Origin: an uncultured Bacteriovoracaceae bacterium
GTDB taxonomy: Bacteria; Bdellovibrionota; Bacteriovoracia; Bacteriovoracales; Bacteriovoracaceae
Assembly (NCBI GenBank): GCA_937931205.1
Contig: CALHBF010000001.1
Location: 124,001 to 188,000, forward strand
Direction of reading: 5' to 3'
DNA length: 64,000 nucleotides
The notes beneath the pieces were generated by a model. The model was not told where the DNA came from, made no database searches, and worked only from the letters and a program-made list of their open reading frames with translations. The translations under genes and the position numbers were made by a program. Below, one piece after another: positions 7,169-15,952 of the stretch. The stretch's first letter is position 1; each line of letters opens with the position of its first letter.

Positions 7169-10100
7169 TTCAAAAGCTTAAAAAAGAGATTGAAAGAGAA
7201 CTGATGAGTATAGAGCCTGGAAAATTTCAGGAATTTTGTCTTCGTTTTCTCCCTATAGATAATGAAAAGTACGCTGGTCTAACTCGACACGGATCAACTT
7301 ATGATGGAAAAACGAGAAAAGGAACTCCCGACTTGATTAAAACTAGTAGCGACGGGAGTCAAATCGCAGTCGAATGTGGAACGGAAGCGAATTACTGGGT
7401 AGTGACTCCAGAGAATATTGAGGACTCAAAACCAGTAAAAGATGGCTTAAAATGCCTTGAGAAACTCTTAAGCATAACCGAGTTGGTTCTAGCTTCATCG
7501 CAAGAAGTTCCAACCAACATGCAAAACTCTTATTCATTGATAATAAAATTTTTCAAGCAAAAGAACAATCATTTATCAGTTCGATGTTTATCCAGCCAAG
7601 ATTTTGCTCAAAGACTAACCACAGATGAACTTATTAATAATCCCAACACCCACCCTCTACTAAAAGATTTCTTTCCTGAAGTTTGGAATTACTTTGAAAA
7701 CGCACAAAAAATGGATGCATATAATGAAGCAGCCAAAATAAGCAGCGAATTGCTAGACGACTCATTTTCAAAAATCATTGAACATTGCTTAAAGACAGGA
7801 CAACAGATACCGACTAAAGAAAAGGTAAAATTTTTAAAGGAAGATATCTTTGGTTTGGGTAGATTTGAAATCAGAGATGCTCCAAATGATTTATTTGAAC
7901 GAGACTTATCTTTCCTTGAAACACACAAACTAAAAGGAAAAATACACCAACTTATAGGAATCCCGAAAATCGGCAAGAGCTACATTACACATAACCTTAG
8001 GTCTGTTTGTGATGCAAGACTAACAAATACTCCTATAGCGCAAGACGAACAATATACATTCCTAAAAGCGCTTGAAGCCATTACTGATCAAGACGGGATC
8101 AATCTCCTCATAGTTGATAATATTGAGCGCTTCACAGAAGAGAACATAAAATCCTTAAATGCGATTTTGATACAAAAAAAGAGTCAGTTTAAAACTGGAG
8201 TAATTCTCGTTTCGAACATTCACTACAAACACAAAATGAGTTGCATCGATGAAGTAATAATAGCTCCCAAGTGGAGTCCTGATGAATTAATGAAGCTGAT
8301 CCCACATGACCACGTAGAAGCTGAGCAGGCCATTGAATATTTTGAAACGCTTGCATCTATTTCTGGGGGACACCCTTTAATAGCAAAGTCTATCGCAGCG
8401 AATGCAAAAACAAAGTCCGATATTTATCTGAATAAAATATTTTCACTCAATCCCACTGATGAAAAACTCTCACAGGAAACGTCCATACTTCTCTTTGAGA
8501 AAACTCTTCAGACTACGGATGAAATTAATTTTGTTACCCGTTTATCTAATTGCACCTATTCTGCTGATGAAATTGAAATTGAGGCTATATGTGGAGTTCA
8601 ACCTGTAATAAAAACACCTGTAAAGCTCATTTTGCAGAAAATTGGTCCTACGATTTTCGAAGGGAGTATATCGAAAGGTTTTGAGATGAATTCCTTATTT
8701 AAGGAAGTTGCCAGAAAAGTTGCCTCAAAAACAGAATCAAAATTGGTTTATTCAGCCCTAGCAGATAGTAACTGGAGAATCAAAAATAATACAATAGAAG
8801 GCTATCCTGTAATTAAGAGTATCCATTACCTTATTATGGCCGAAAGAATCGATGAAGCGTATGCACGAGGAATGATGCTAACATCAGGGCTCCATAAGGA
8901 AAATGACATCAAAACTATCGAAGAGGTTATAAGCCAAATCGACATACTCCTATTGATAAATGAAGAAGTTCTTTTAAAAAAAGCATGGACCTATATAACG
9001 TCTGTACTTTTTAAAGTTTCTACTTTTTCACTACTAAATCGAACGAATTCTAAAAGCAGGCACATCGACAAACTTTTAGATATCAACGTAAACAAACTGG
9101 CTATTTTTTGTGATGAAGCTAAGGTACCTATTAAAAATGATATCATTTCATCCGTTCTGTTCTCAATTGTCTTTAATTTTGAAAAATTCAAAAACAGAGA
9201 GAAAGCAATTTCTCAAATAATTGATTGTCTTAATGAATCAAAAGGTCTTCCAGAATTCTACAAAGAAGTTTTTCCATACTTCAGCTGGAGTCTTCCTTTG
9301 TCTAAACCCGAGGTCTCAAAATTATTTTCCAAACTCATTGAAATTATTTCTCAATATGATTTCAAAACTGCATCGGCAATGTCTTCGAACTGGGGTGCTT
9401 TCTTTAAAGCAAAAATCTCAGAAGAACACGAAGGTATTGTTTTGAATTCATTCTCAACAAAATCCTTGTTAGAAATTTTCAAATCTAGTTTTTATGAGCT
9501 TTACAAATTTGACAATACCGCCTTGATAGATGCACTTAAGAAAGATGGAATCCCATTTGAGCAATATGATGAGTCTGTTTTGACTATTTTGGCAGATAAG
9601 CATTACGACAATAAAGAATATGACGAAGCCAGCAGATACTATTCGAGAGTAATCTCAACTGCTTCAAAGCCAATAAACTTTCTTTCAGGGTGGGCCCCTT
9701 GGCGACTGGCACACATCTTTAACATCCAAGACGACTTAAAAGAATCATTGATTCAACTTAACCAAGCGGCCAAAATCTTCAAAAAATCAGGCTCCTATGG
9801 ATATTCATATCGTGCACTCGGTGCAATGGTTATACAAAACTTACGAATCAAAGATTATAAAGAAGCTATAAGTTGTGCAGAGATTTTATTTGATGCTTTG
9901 TTTATTGAAAACAGAAGAAAAGCTGGTCCGACTGTAAAAGTCCTATCTGCACAGCTGCTTCGACTAAAGAAAGAATTCCATCAATTAAAGCTTCAAGATG
10001 GGTTAGTTTTCCCAGACCTCGACATTCACTATTACGAGACGTTCTTAGACACACTCGAAGTTGCAGATAATGGAATGCTCCCATATTCTTTTCTTTCACA

Positions 10101-11016
10101 TCTTGCATTCGAGGCAGGAGATGAAAAGCTAAGCTCACGTCTTCTTGCGAAGGCATTATCTCAACCAATTACCTCTGACAACGACAAGCGTTTCTTAGAT
10201 ATTACAGCTAGAGAAATATTTACTTATAAAGAATTCGACGCTGAAATATTCAATAATGAGTTTATTTCTGCATTTGCAAAAAAGCTTGTTCAGTCTTATC
10301 AGATTCATCTGAAAAGCGAATACAGTCAGGAGATCGCTTTTGAAATGTTTTTTGGTGAAGCGATTCGCATTCCAAAAGAACGAAGGCATCATTATTCCCA
10401 GTTCTTCTACGACCTATGTGAGTCACAAATTGAGTACTTGGATAAAAATCAAGAGTATGACTCCGATCTAATACGGGCATTTTTAAATTATTACCTTTTC
10501 TGCCACGGAGCAGATCTTGGGCACAAGAGAGAAGACTTACAAATCTTTATTAATAAGGCCATTGACCATGCTTCGAATGGAAACATTCATTTTATAATTA
10601 TTGAAGCCTTTTATAATAAGATCTTTAATTATTCAGATTCAATTCCAAATTATGCGACAGTAAACCACATGTTCCTTCAAATTCTAAAAAGCTCAATTCT
10701 TGAATCGAACTTTAGCAGTCGACTTGATAACTTCGGAGAAAGAATTTTTAGTTTCTGGAGTAAGGAAAACTTAATCGTCAATCAATCACGCGATTCCGAC
10801 ATAGCTAGATTCATGAAACAAAACATCCAAAGATTGAATTATTTAAATTTGGGTGACTCTCAAAAATATTTCTTCATCACGGTACAATTCTGCATTTTGA
10901 ATAATTTTTATGATCCAAAATTGAAAACTGAGCTGATCACGCGAAAGAGAAAGATTGAACCTACCCTATATCCTGGTTCATTCGCTCTTCTTGGCGATCC
11001 TGAATCATTCATCTGA
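7165..11016 (+). CDS. Large nuclease-like/STAND-type NTPase/helical-repeat protein (Avs-like defence candidate)
   Basis: The product is 1283 aa. The N-terminal 130 residues look like a PD-(D/E)XK fold: PDLIK with Asp56, then QIAVECG with Glu70, although the usual Lys two residues after Glu is Gly72. A P-loop NTPase follows, with Walker A GIPKIGKS (265-272) and Walker B LLIVDNIE (314-321), then a winged-helix-like stretch. The remaining 700 residues are helical repeats with TPR-like pieces near 780-860. Effector, STAND NTPase and sensor repeats in this order are the architecture of antiviral STAND (Avs) proteins; the specific family is not identified. The ATG overlaps the kinase stop (ATGA), tying it to the two-component operon. 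Composition is as AT-rich as its neighbours. Confidence 0.75.
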   Translation: MIQKLKKEIERELMSIEPGKFQEFCLRFLPIDNEKYAGLTRHGSTYDGKTRKGTPDLIKTSSDGSQIAVECGTEANYWVVTPENIEDSKPVKDGLKCLEKLLSITELVLASSQEVPTNMQNSYSLIIKFFKQKNNHLSVRCLSSQDFAQRLTTDELINNPNTHPLLKDFFPEVWNYFENAQKMDAYNEAAKISSELLDDSFSKIIEHCLKTGQQIPTKEKVKFLKEDIFGLGRFEIRDAPNDLFERDLSFLETHKLKGKIHQLIGIPKIGKSYITHNLRSVCDARLTNTPIAQDEQYTFLKALEAITDQDGINLLIVDNIERFTEENIKSLNAILIQKKSQFKTGVILVSNIHYKHKMSCIDEVIIAPKWSPDELMKLIPHDHVEAEQAIEYFETLASISGGHPLIAKSIAANAKTKSDIYLNKIFSLNPTDEKLSQETSILLFEKTLQTTDEINFVTRLSNCTYSADEIEIEAICGVQPVIKTPVKLILQKIGPTIFEGSISKGFEMNSLFKEVARKVASKTESKLVYSALADSNWRIKNNTIEGYPVIKSIHYLIMAERIDEAYARGMMLTSGLHKENDIKTIEEVISQIDILLLINEEVLLKKAWTYITSVLFKVSTFSLLNRTNSKSRHIDKLLDINVNKLAIFCDEAKVPIKNDIISSVLFSIVFNFEKFKNREKAISQIIDCLNESKGLPEFYKEVFPYFSWSLPLSKPEVSKLFSKLIEIISQYDFKTASAMSSNWGAFFKAKISEEHEGIVLNSFSTKSLLEIFKSSFYELYKFDNTALIDALKKDGIPFEQYDESVLTILADKHYDNKEYDEASRYYSRVISTASKPINFLSGWAPWRLAHIFNIQDDLKESLIQLNQAAKIFKKSGSYGYSYRALGAMVIQNLRIKDYKEAISCAEILFDALFIENRRKAGPTVKVLSAQLLRLKKEFHQLKLQDGLVFPDLDIHYYETFLDTLEVADNGMLPYSFLSHLAFEAGDEKLSSRLLAKALSQPITSDNDKRFLDITAREIFTYKEFDAEIFNNEFISAFAKKLVQSYQIHLKSEYSQEIAFEMFFGEAIRIPKERRHHYSQFFYDLCESQIEYLDKNQEYDSDLIRAFLNYYLFCHGADLGHKREDLQIFINKAIDHASNGNIHFIIIEAFYNKIFNYSDSIPNYATVNHMFLQILKSSILESNFSSRLDNFGERIFSFWSKENLIVNQSRDSDIARFMKQNIQRLNYLNLGDSQKYFFITVQFCILNNFYDPKLKTELITRKRKIEPTLYPGSFALLGDPESFI

Positions 11017-11084
11017 CCTACAACGCATGCGCAACACACCATGTCACCACATGACTTCTGGACCTAGTCACTGTTGGTTATTAC

Positions 11085-11113
11085 TTGTCATACCTACAAA
11101 AGCATCCCATAAT
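11085..11113 (+). promoter_or_regulatory. Sigma-70-type promoter for the restriction-modification operon
   Basis: TTGTCA (11085-11090), a 17-base spacer and CATAAT (11108-11113) match the housekeeping consensus at 5/6 and 5/6. The site ends 45 bases before the first gene of the operon and lies in the 142-base gap after the STAND gene. Confidence 0.55.
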
Positions 11114-11158
11114 TTTGAATACTTACAATTTTTCAAAAAAATTATCACGGAGTGGATA

Positions 11159-11353
11159 ATGAATCTGGAAATCACGGATAGATGGGTATCTGTTCAAGAA
11201 ATTGCTCATTACTTGGGAATCTCAAAAGAGACGATCTATCGTTGGCTCGATTCCAAGAAAATCCCTGCTCATAAAATCGGAAAGCAATGGAAGTTTAAAA
11301 CCAATGAAGTCGATCAGTGGATTCTCGCTGGCGAAGCCGAGGATAAGCAATGA
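11159..11353 (+). CDS. Excisionase-family helix-turn-helix protein heading the Type I R-M operon
   Basis: The product is 64 aa from the ATG at 11159, after GGAG at a short distance. It contains a MerR/excisionase-type HTH: VQEIAHYLGISKETIYRWLD, then KIPAHKIGKQW, the wing seen in 'DNA binding domain, excisionase family' proteins. Its stop overlaps the hsdR start by ATGA. Small HTH proteins of this type often lead Type I loci and may regulate expression; that role is inferred. A longer in-frame reading from 10955 would run through the STAND gene end and has no ribosome site. Confidence 0.8.
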   Translation: MNLEITDRWVSVQEIAHYLGISKETIYRWLDSKKIPAHKIGKQWKFKTNEVDQWILAGEAEDKQ

Positions 11354-13860
11354 GTAGAAACGAGGCTAAAACCAGAAAAGAACTCATTGACCCAAAATTA
11401 AAATCAACGGGCTGGTATAAACACGACTGGCAAGTTGACCCTGAATATAAAATTACCGCAGGACGAATCCATTTCGATGGAAAATCAGCAAATCGATCTA
11501 AACCCGTCTATGCTGACTACCTTCTACGTTATTCATCATCACTCGCCATTGCTGTCGTTGAAGCGAAAGCAGAAGAAAAGCATTATCTTGAAGGTGAAAA
11601 ACAAGTAAAAGATTACGCTAAAAAATTGGGCCTCTGGTTTGCCTACGCAACCAATGGCCATGAGATCGAGTTTTATAATCTCAAAACAGGAACACAGACC
11701 AAAGTAGATAATTTTCATACTCCTGATGAGCTATGGAAAATGTATCTTAAAGAATCCGGTTTCGATAAGTCTCCTGACAAGCAACTCGCACTTACTCACG
11801 ACTATTACGATGAATCAAGCATAGGTCAGAGAAGAAAGCCTCGCTACTACCAAGAGAAGGCTGTAACGAAGGCCATTGAAGCTGTTGTACATAACAAAAA
11901 ACGTGTCCTTATTACCATGGCCACGGGTACAGGAAAGACTTTTACTTCGATTCAACTCGTTTACAAACTTTGGAGGGCCAAGGTTGTAAAAAAAATTCTC
12001 TTCATCGTAGATAGAAACCTTCTCGCAGATCAGGCCTACGCTGATTTCGACGGAGCAATGGATAAGGATGCTTGTTATCGACTAAAACCAGAAGAAAAAG
12101 AATGGCCTAAAGGCCGTGATCTTTATTTTGGAATTTATCAGAGCCTTGTTGGGGCCGATGATGAAGATGATTCAAAAAAAGCTGGAAGACCTGACCGATT
12201 TAAAGAATTTCCACCAGATTATTTTGATCTCATCGTGATTGATGAGGCCCACCGTGGTGCAAGACGTAGCCAAGATGGAAAAGAAGCAAGTTCTTGGTTC
12301 AAGCTCCTTGAGTATTTTAATTCTGCTATTCAAGTGGGTTTAACTGCTACACCTAAGCGTGATGAATCAAACGATACCTACGCTCACTTTGGTGAACCAG
12401 TTGTCGTTTATTCTCTTAAAGATGGTATTCAAGATGGTTATCTTGCCCCATATATCATTAAGCGAGTCACTTCAAACATTGATGCCCTTGGGTATCGTCC
12501 AGATAGTGCAGGCATCGTGGATGTAAGAGGTAAACAGCTAGAGATTAAAGATTACCTCACTCCTGATTTTGAAAGACAGCTTTCAATCCCTCAGCGAACT
12601 CGTGCCTTTGCTTATCATCTTCTTCGTCACTTGTTCTCAACTGACCCTCTAGGGAAGACGCTTGTCTTTTGTCTTAATCAGGAACACGCCCTTGATATGG
12701 CAAAATACTGTCGTGAAGCCTTCGAGCAGTACAAAAAGAAATATGGCCTCAATGACTATAGGGGTGACTATGCCGTCAGAATCACTGGTGATGATAAAGA
12801 TGCTGACGGAAAATATGCTGATCTTGAGAAATTTAAAAACCTAGATGCTTTTCAACCAGTCATCGTAACGACATCCAAACTCTTAACCACTGGCGTAGAT
12901 GTTAAAAATATCAAGAACGTCGTGATTTTTAGAAACGTCGGCTCAATGGTTGAGTTCAAACAAATCATTGGCCGTGGCACTAGAACTTATGAGCCTCAAG
13001 ATCGACAAAAAGAAAAATTAGGTTTCTTTATTCTTGAATACGCCAACTATTCAACCCAACTCTTTAATGACCCTGAATGGGATGATGAGCCACAAGATTT
13101 TGTTGATGAAGGAACACTGGTTGTTGATGAAAAAGAACCTGAAACAACAGAAGAAGCACCTGTTCCTGTTACAAAAAAAGAAGAAGAGGAAACGACAGTA
13201 GATACTGGCACTGGTCTTTATGAAGAACCAGAGCCTGAAGTCGTAGATAATATCAAGTATCGGATGTCTGAAGACTTCTTGTCTGGTCGCATCGTCATGG
13301 CCGCAGAGTCTATTTCGCTCACGGGCCCTGATGGGAAACCCATGAGTGCTGATGAATTTACTCTCTATCAGTCAAATATCCTTAAAGATCAGTTCAAGAG
13401 CATTACTGATCTCAATATGGTCTGGAAAGATCAAAAAGCGAGAAAGGGATTTCAAGATTCGGTTACAGAACTTGGAATTAACCTTGATGCTTTAACCAAC
13501 ATCTTTTTTGAAAAGCATAAGATTAGAAGTGTGGATACTTTGGACGTGTTAGCAAATCTTCTCTTTGGTGAAAAATATCTCACCAAAGAGGAACGAATTG
13601 CGAGGGCAAAACAACTTCATCCATCTGCTTTTAGTTTCAAAAGTGAACAGCAAAATAATTTTGTTTCAGACTTACTGAGTGTTTATTCAGATATGGAATA
13701 TCACCCACTAAATTTTTCAAAAGAATTTTGGCAAATCCCTCAAATGAAAAAGCATGGTGAGTTTCAAGGAATTAAAGAGATTTTCGGTGGTACTGAAGGT
13801 ATCAAGCAATTTGTGGATGGAATCCAACAAGCTCTCTATGACGAGAGGATTGTAGCGTGA
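11350..13860 (+). CDS. hsdR: Type I restriction endonuclease subunit R (HsdR, EcoEI-like)
   Basis: The product is 836 aa. The N-terminal nuclease domain has Asp56 and the ExK pair Glu71/Lys73 (VVEAKAEE). The SF2 motor follows with motif I MATGTGKT (190-197), DEAH in VIDEAHRGARR and motif III-like GLTATPKR. A helicase C domain carries TTGVDVKN and IIGRGTRT. The EcoEI_R-type C-terminus binds the methylase core. The length fits the short EcoEI-like HsdR class rather than the ~1,000-aa EcoR124 class. An acidic low-complexity stretch (about 590-640, rich in Glu/Val/Thr/Pro) separates motor and C-terminal domain. The gene order R-orf-S-M with coupled ends indicates one operon. Confidence 0.95.
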   Translation: MSRNEAKTRKELIDPKLKSTGWYKHDWQVDPEYKITAGRIHFDGKSANRSKPVYADYLLRYSSSLAIAVVEAKAEEKHYLEGEKQVKDYAKKLGLWFAYATNGHEIEFYNLKTGTQTKVDNFHTPDELWKMYLKESGFDKSPDKQLALTHDYYDESSIGQRRKPRYYQEKAVTKAIEAVVHNKKRVLITMATGTGKTFTSIQLVYKLWRAKVVKKILFIVDRNLLADQAYADFDGAMDKDACYRLKPEEKEWPKGRDLYFGIYQSLVGADDEDDSKKAGRPDRFKEFPPDYFDLIVIDEAHRGARRSQDGKEASSWFKLLEYFNSAIQVGLTATPKRDESNDTYAHFGEPVVVYSLKDGIQDGYLAPYIIKRVTSNIDALGYRPDSAGIVDVRGKQLEIKDYLTPDFERQLSIPQRTRAFAYHLLRHLFSTDPLGKTLVFCLNQEHALDMAKYCREAFEQYKKKYGLNDYRGDYAVRITGDDKDADGKYADLEKFKNLDAFQPVIVTTSKLLTTGVDVKNIKNVVIFRNVGSMVEFKQIIGRGTRTYEPQDRQKEKLGFFILEYANYSTQLFNDPEWDDEPQDFVDEGTLVVDEKEPETTEEAPVPVTKKEEEETTVDTGTGLYEEPEPEVVDNIKYRMSEDFLSGRIVMAAESISLTGPDGKPMSADEFTLYQSNILKDQFKSITDLNMVWKDQKARKGFQDSVTELGINLDALTNIFFEKHKIRSVDTLDVLANLLFGEKYLTKEERIARAKQLHPSAFSFKSEQQNNFVSDLLSVYSDMEYHPLNFSKEFWQIPQMKKHGEFQGIKEIFGGTEGIKQFVDGIQQALYDERIVA

Positions 13861-13868
13861 AGGACAGA

Positions 13869-14486
13869 ATGAACGATAGCGAATACTTTAACATTATGAC
13901 CTATGGGAAACCGACAGGTACGATAAATGTCGTTCCTCATCCTGAAGACATCATTGATGTTGACCCATTTGTGATTGCCTCAATGAAGGCCCGCTTGAAT
14001 AACGAGAGCTTGAACAATGTTTATGATCTTACAGATCGTGCTTTTGATGAACTCACGCTTTTAAGAGAGAGAAACAAGCTAAAGAGTGTATTTAGATCAT
14101 TAACTGAGCTTCAAGATGCTTTTTCGAGTATTAAATCCATCAAGACAATTCAAGAAGAAATGAATTTTGAAGAAGTGAATCGTGATCTCCTTTCTCGCTA
14201 CTCTTTTTCTATTGCAAATGAAAAGAATGTCGATGAGTACGACTTTTATCGATCATTCCTATTTGATGAGAATCTAACTTCAAAAGCTGAAAGAACAAGC
14301 CGAATCAATATCAACGGCACGTTTGCCATCCTCCTCGAAGATTATCGCATGACTCATTTTGAAATGCTTAAAATCACTAAAGAGGCCATTCAAATGAGTT
14401 CTGGTCTTCAAACGCTTTTCAAGGAAAGAAAACTAGGTTCAGCGTTTGATGAGTTTTTAACGGCTTTCTACGGGATAAAAGTATGA
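13869..14486 (+). CDS. Hypothetical protein between hsdR and hsdS
   Basis: The product is 205 aa from the ATG at 13869, with GAAGGA six bases upstream. A GTG at 13857 overlapping the hsdR stop is an alternative start. No catalytic motif is visible: it is a mixed, mostly helical soluble protein (MNDSEYFNIMTYGK...). The stop overlaps the hsdS ATG, so it is translated with the R-M subunits. I do not recognise the family. Its fixed place between R and S suggests an accessory of the restriction complex, such as an assembly or control factor, but this is inference only. Confidence 0.7.
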   Translation: MNDSEYFNIMTYGKPTGTINVVPHPEDIIDVDPFVIASMKARLNNESLNNVYDLTDRAFDELTLLRERNKLKSVFRSLTELQDAFSSIKSIKTIQEEMNFEEVNRDLLSRYSFSIANEKNVDEYDFYRSFLFDENLTSKAERTSRININGTFAILLEDYRMTHFEMLKITKEAIQMSSGLQTLFKERKLGSAFDEFLTAFYGIKV

Positions 14487-15952
14487 ACAAGTTGAATATC
14501 CCTGAAAGTTGGGCTGAATCCACGTTAGAATTAGTTGATTTGCTCAAGCACGGTCAAGTGAACTCTATTAAAGATCTAACCCCAGATGAAGAATGCTTAG
14601 TTGAGATGGAGGATATCGAAAAAGATTCTGGAAGAATTACCTTTGATCGTCCTATTCCAAATAAGATGAGCACGAAGAACAGATTTAAAAAGGGTGATGT
14701 ACTGTATGGAAAGTTACGACCTTATCTGAACAAGTGTGGTGTTGCAGATAGAGCTGGCGTATGCTCAAGCGAAATCTTCGTTTTAACCTCCGATTTTTTT
14801 GATTCCAAATATCTTGCATTTTACCTTAGGGCCCCATATTTCAAAAATTTTGTAAGCGATAAAGTTCATGGAGCCAGGATGCCTCGACTTTCACGAGAGG
14901 TATTTCAGTCTTCATTTTTTCCATTTCCTTCAGTAAAAGAACAAGAGCGTATTATTCAAAGAATCGAATCATATTTTGAAATGATTAATACCACTGAAGC
15001 GAACCTTCACAAAGTTCAAACTCTTTTAGAGAAATATCGTGAATCACTCCTCACCAAGGCTTTTCGTGGCGAACTTGTCCTAACTGACCCCAAAGATGAA
15101 CCAGCAAGTGTTCTCCTAGAAAAAATCCGTAGAGAACGTTCCGAAACTGAAAAAAGTATAAAAAGAGATCAAGAATTTGCTCCAGTCGCTGATAATGAGA
15201 GACCATTTGAACTTCCTACTGGATGGGAATGGGTGCGTCTTGGAGAATTAGTTGAATTTCGACGAGGCCATAATCCTCCAAAGTCAGAGTTCAAGTACTC
15301 ACCACAGAAAGGATATGTTCGTTTTATTCAGATTCAAGATTTTAAAACTGATGACAGGGCTGTTTATGTTCCAGATTCTCCCCAGCTTAAACTGTGTAAG
15401 AAGGGAGATATTATGGTGAGTGCGTACCGACATATCGGCAAATACTCACGAGAAATGGAAGGAGCATTTAACGTTGCCCTTTGCCATTTTAACCCTCGAA
15501 AATATGTCAGTACCGATTTTATCGAACTTCTTATTCCAACTTCTTTTATTAAAGGCGCCTTACTCGCTGTTTCCGAAAGAAGCATGATCCCCTCAATGAG
15601 TGTTGAGGTTGCAGCTAAATTAGTCGTTCCTCTACCTCCAAGTCAAATTCAGCTCAAGTTAATAAAAGAGTTACATCGCTGTGAAGATTTAATTGCAAAT
15701 ACAACTCAGAAGATGAAAAAGCTAATATCTCTGAGCGCATCTCTTAAAGAATCTGTTTTACAAAAAGCATTTGAAGGCCGACTGGTTGAGCAGATTCCAT
15801 CTGAAGGGACTGGTCATGAGCTATTGGCTAAAATACTTTCAGAAAAAACAAGCTTCCAAAAAGCTATATCAGAAATAAATACTAAGAAAAGTATAAAGGT
15901 GAAAGTTCCTGCGAAAGCAGTGACTAGAGGTAAGAAAAATGGGAAAAAGTGA
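14483..15952 (+). CDS. hsdS: Type I restriction-modification specificity subunit S
   Basis: The product is 489 aa with the duplicated HsdS layout. The first target-recognition domain (about 5-165, opening IPESWAESTLEL) is followed by a conserved helical spacer (ESYFEMINTTEANLHKVQ... with LLTKAFRGEL). The second recognition domain (about 245-395, opening LPTGWEWVRLGEL) is followed by the second spacer (LKESVLQKAFEGRL). The two TRDs should set a bipartite recognition sequence for HsdM and HsdR; the sequence cannot be predicted here. The C-terminus is Lys-rich. The stop overlaps the hsdM start. Confidence 0.95.
   Translation: MNKLNIPESWAESTLELVDLLKHGQVNSIKDLTPDEECLVEMEDIEKDSGRITFDRPIPNKMSTKNRFKKGDVLYGKLRPYLNKCGVADRAGVCSSEIFVLTSDFFDSKYLAFYLRAPYFKNFVSDKVHGARMPRLSREVFQSSFFPFPSVKEQERIIQRIESYFEMINTTEANLHKVQTLLEKYRESLLTKAFRGELVLTDPKDEPASVLLEKIRRERSETEKSIKRDQEFAPVADNERPFELPTGWEWVRLGELVEFRRGHNPPKSEFKYSPQKGYVRFIQIQDFKTDDRAVYVPDSPQLKLCKKGDIMVSAYRHIGKYSREMEGAFNVALCHFNPRKYVSTDFIELLIPTSFIKGALLAVSERSMIPSMSVEVAAKLVVPLPPSQIQLKLIKELHRCEDLIANTTQKMKKLISLSASLKESVLQKAFEGRLVEQIPSEGTGHELLAKILSEKTSFQKAISEINTKKSIKVKVPAKAVTRGKKNGKK

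Noticed and set aside
11017-11158. Second attachment site near the STAND gene end
   Set aside because: No similarity to the tmRNA 3' end; the gap holds a promoter instead.
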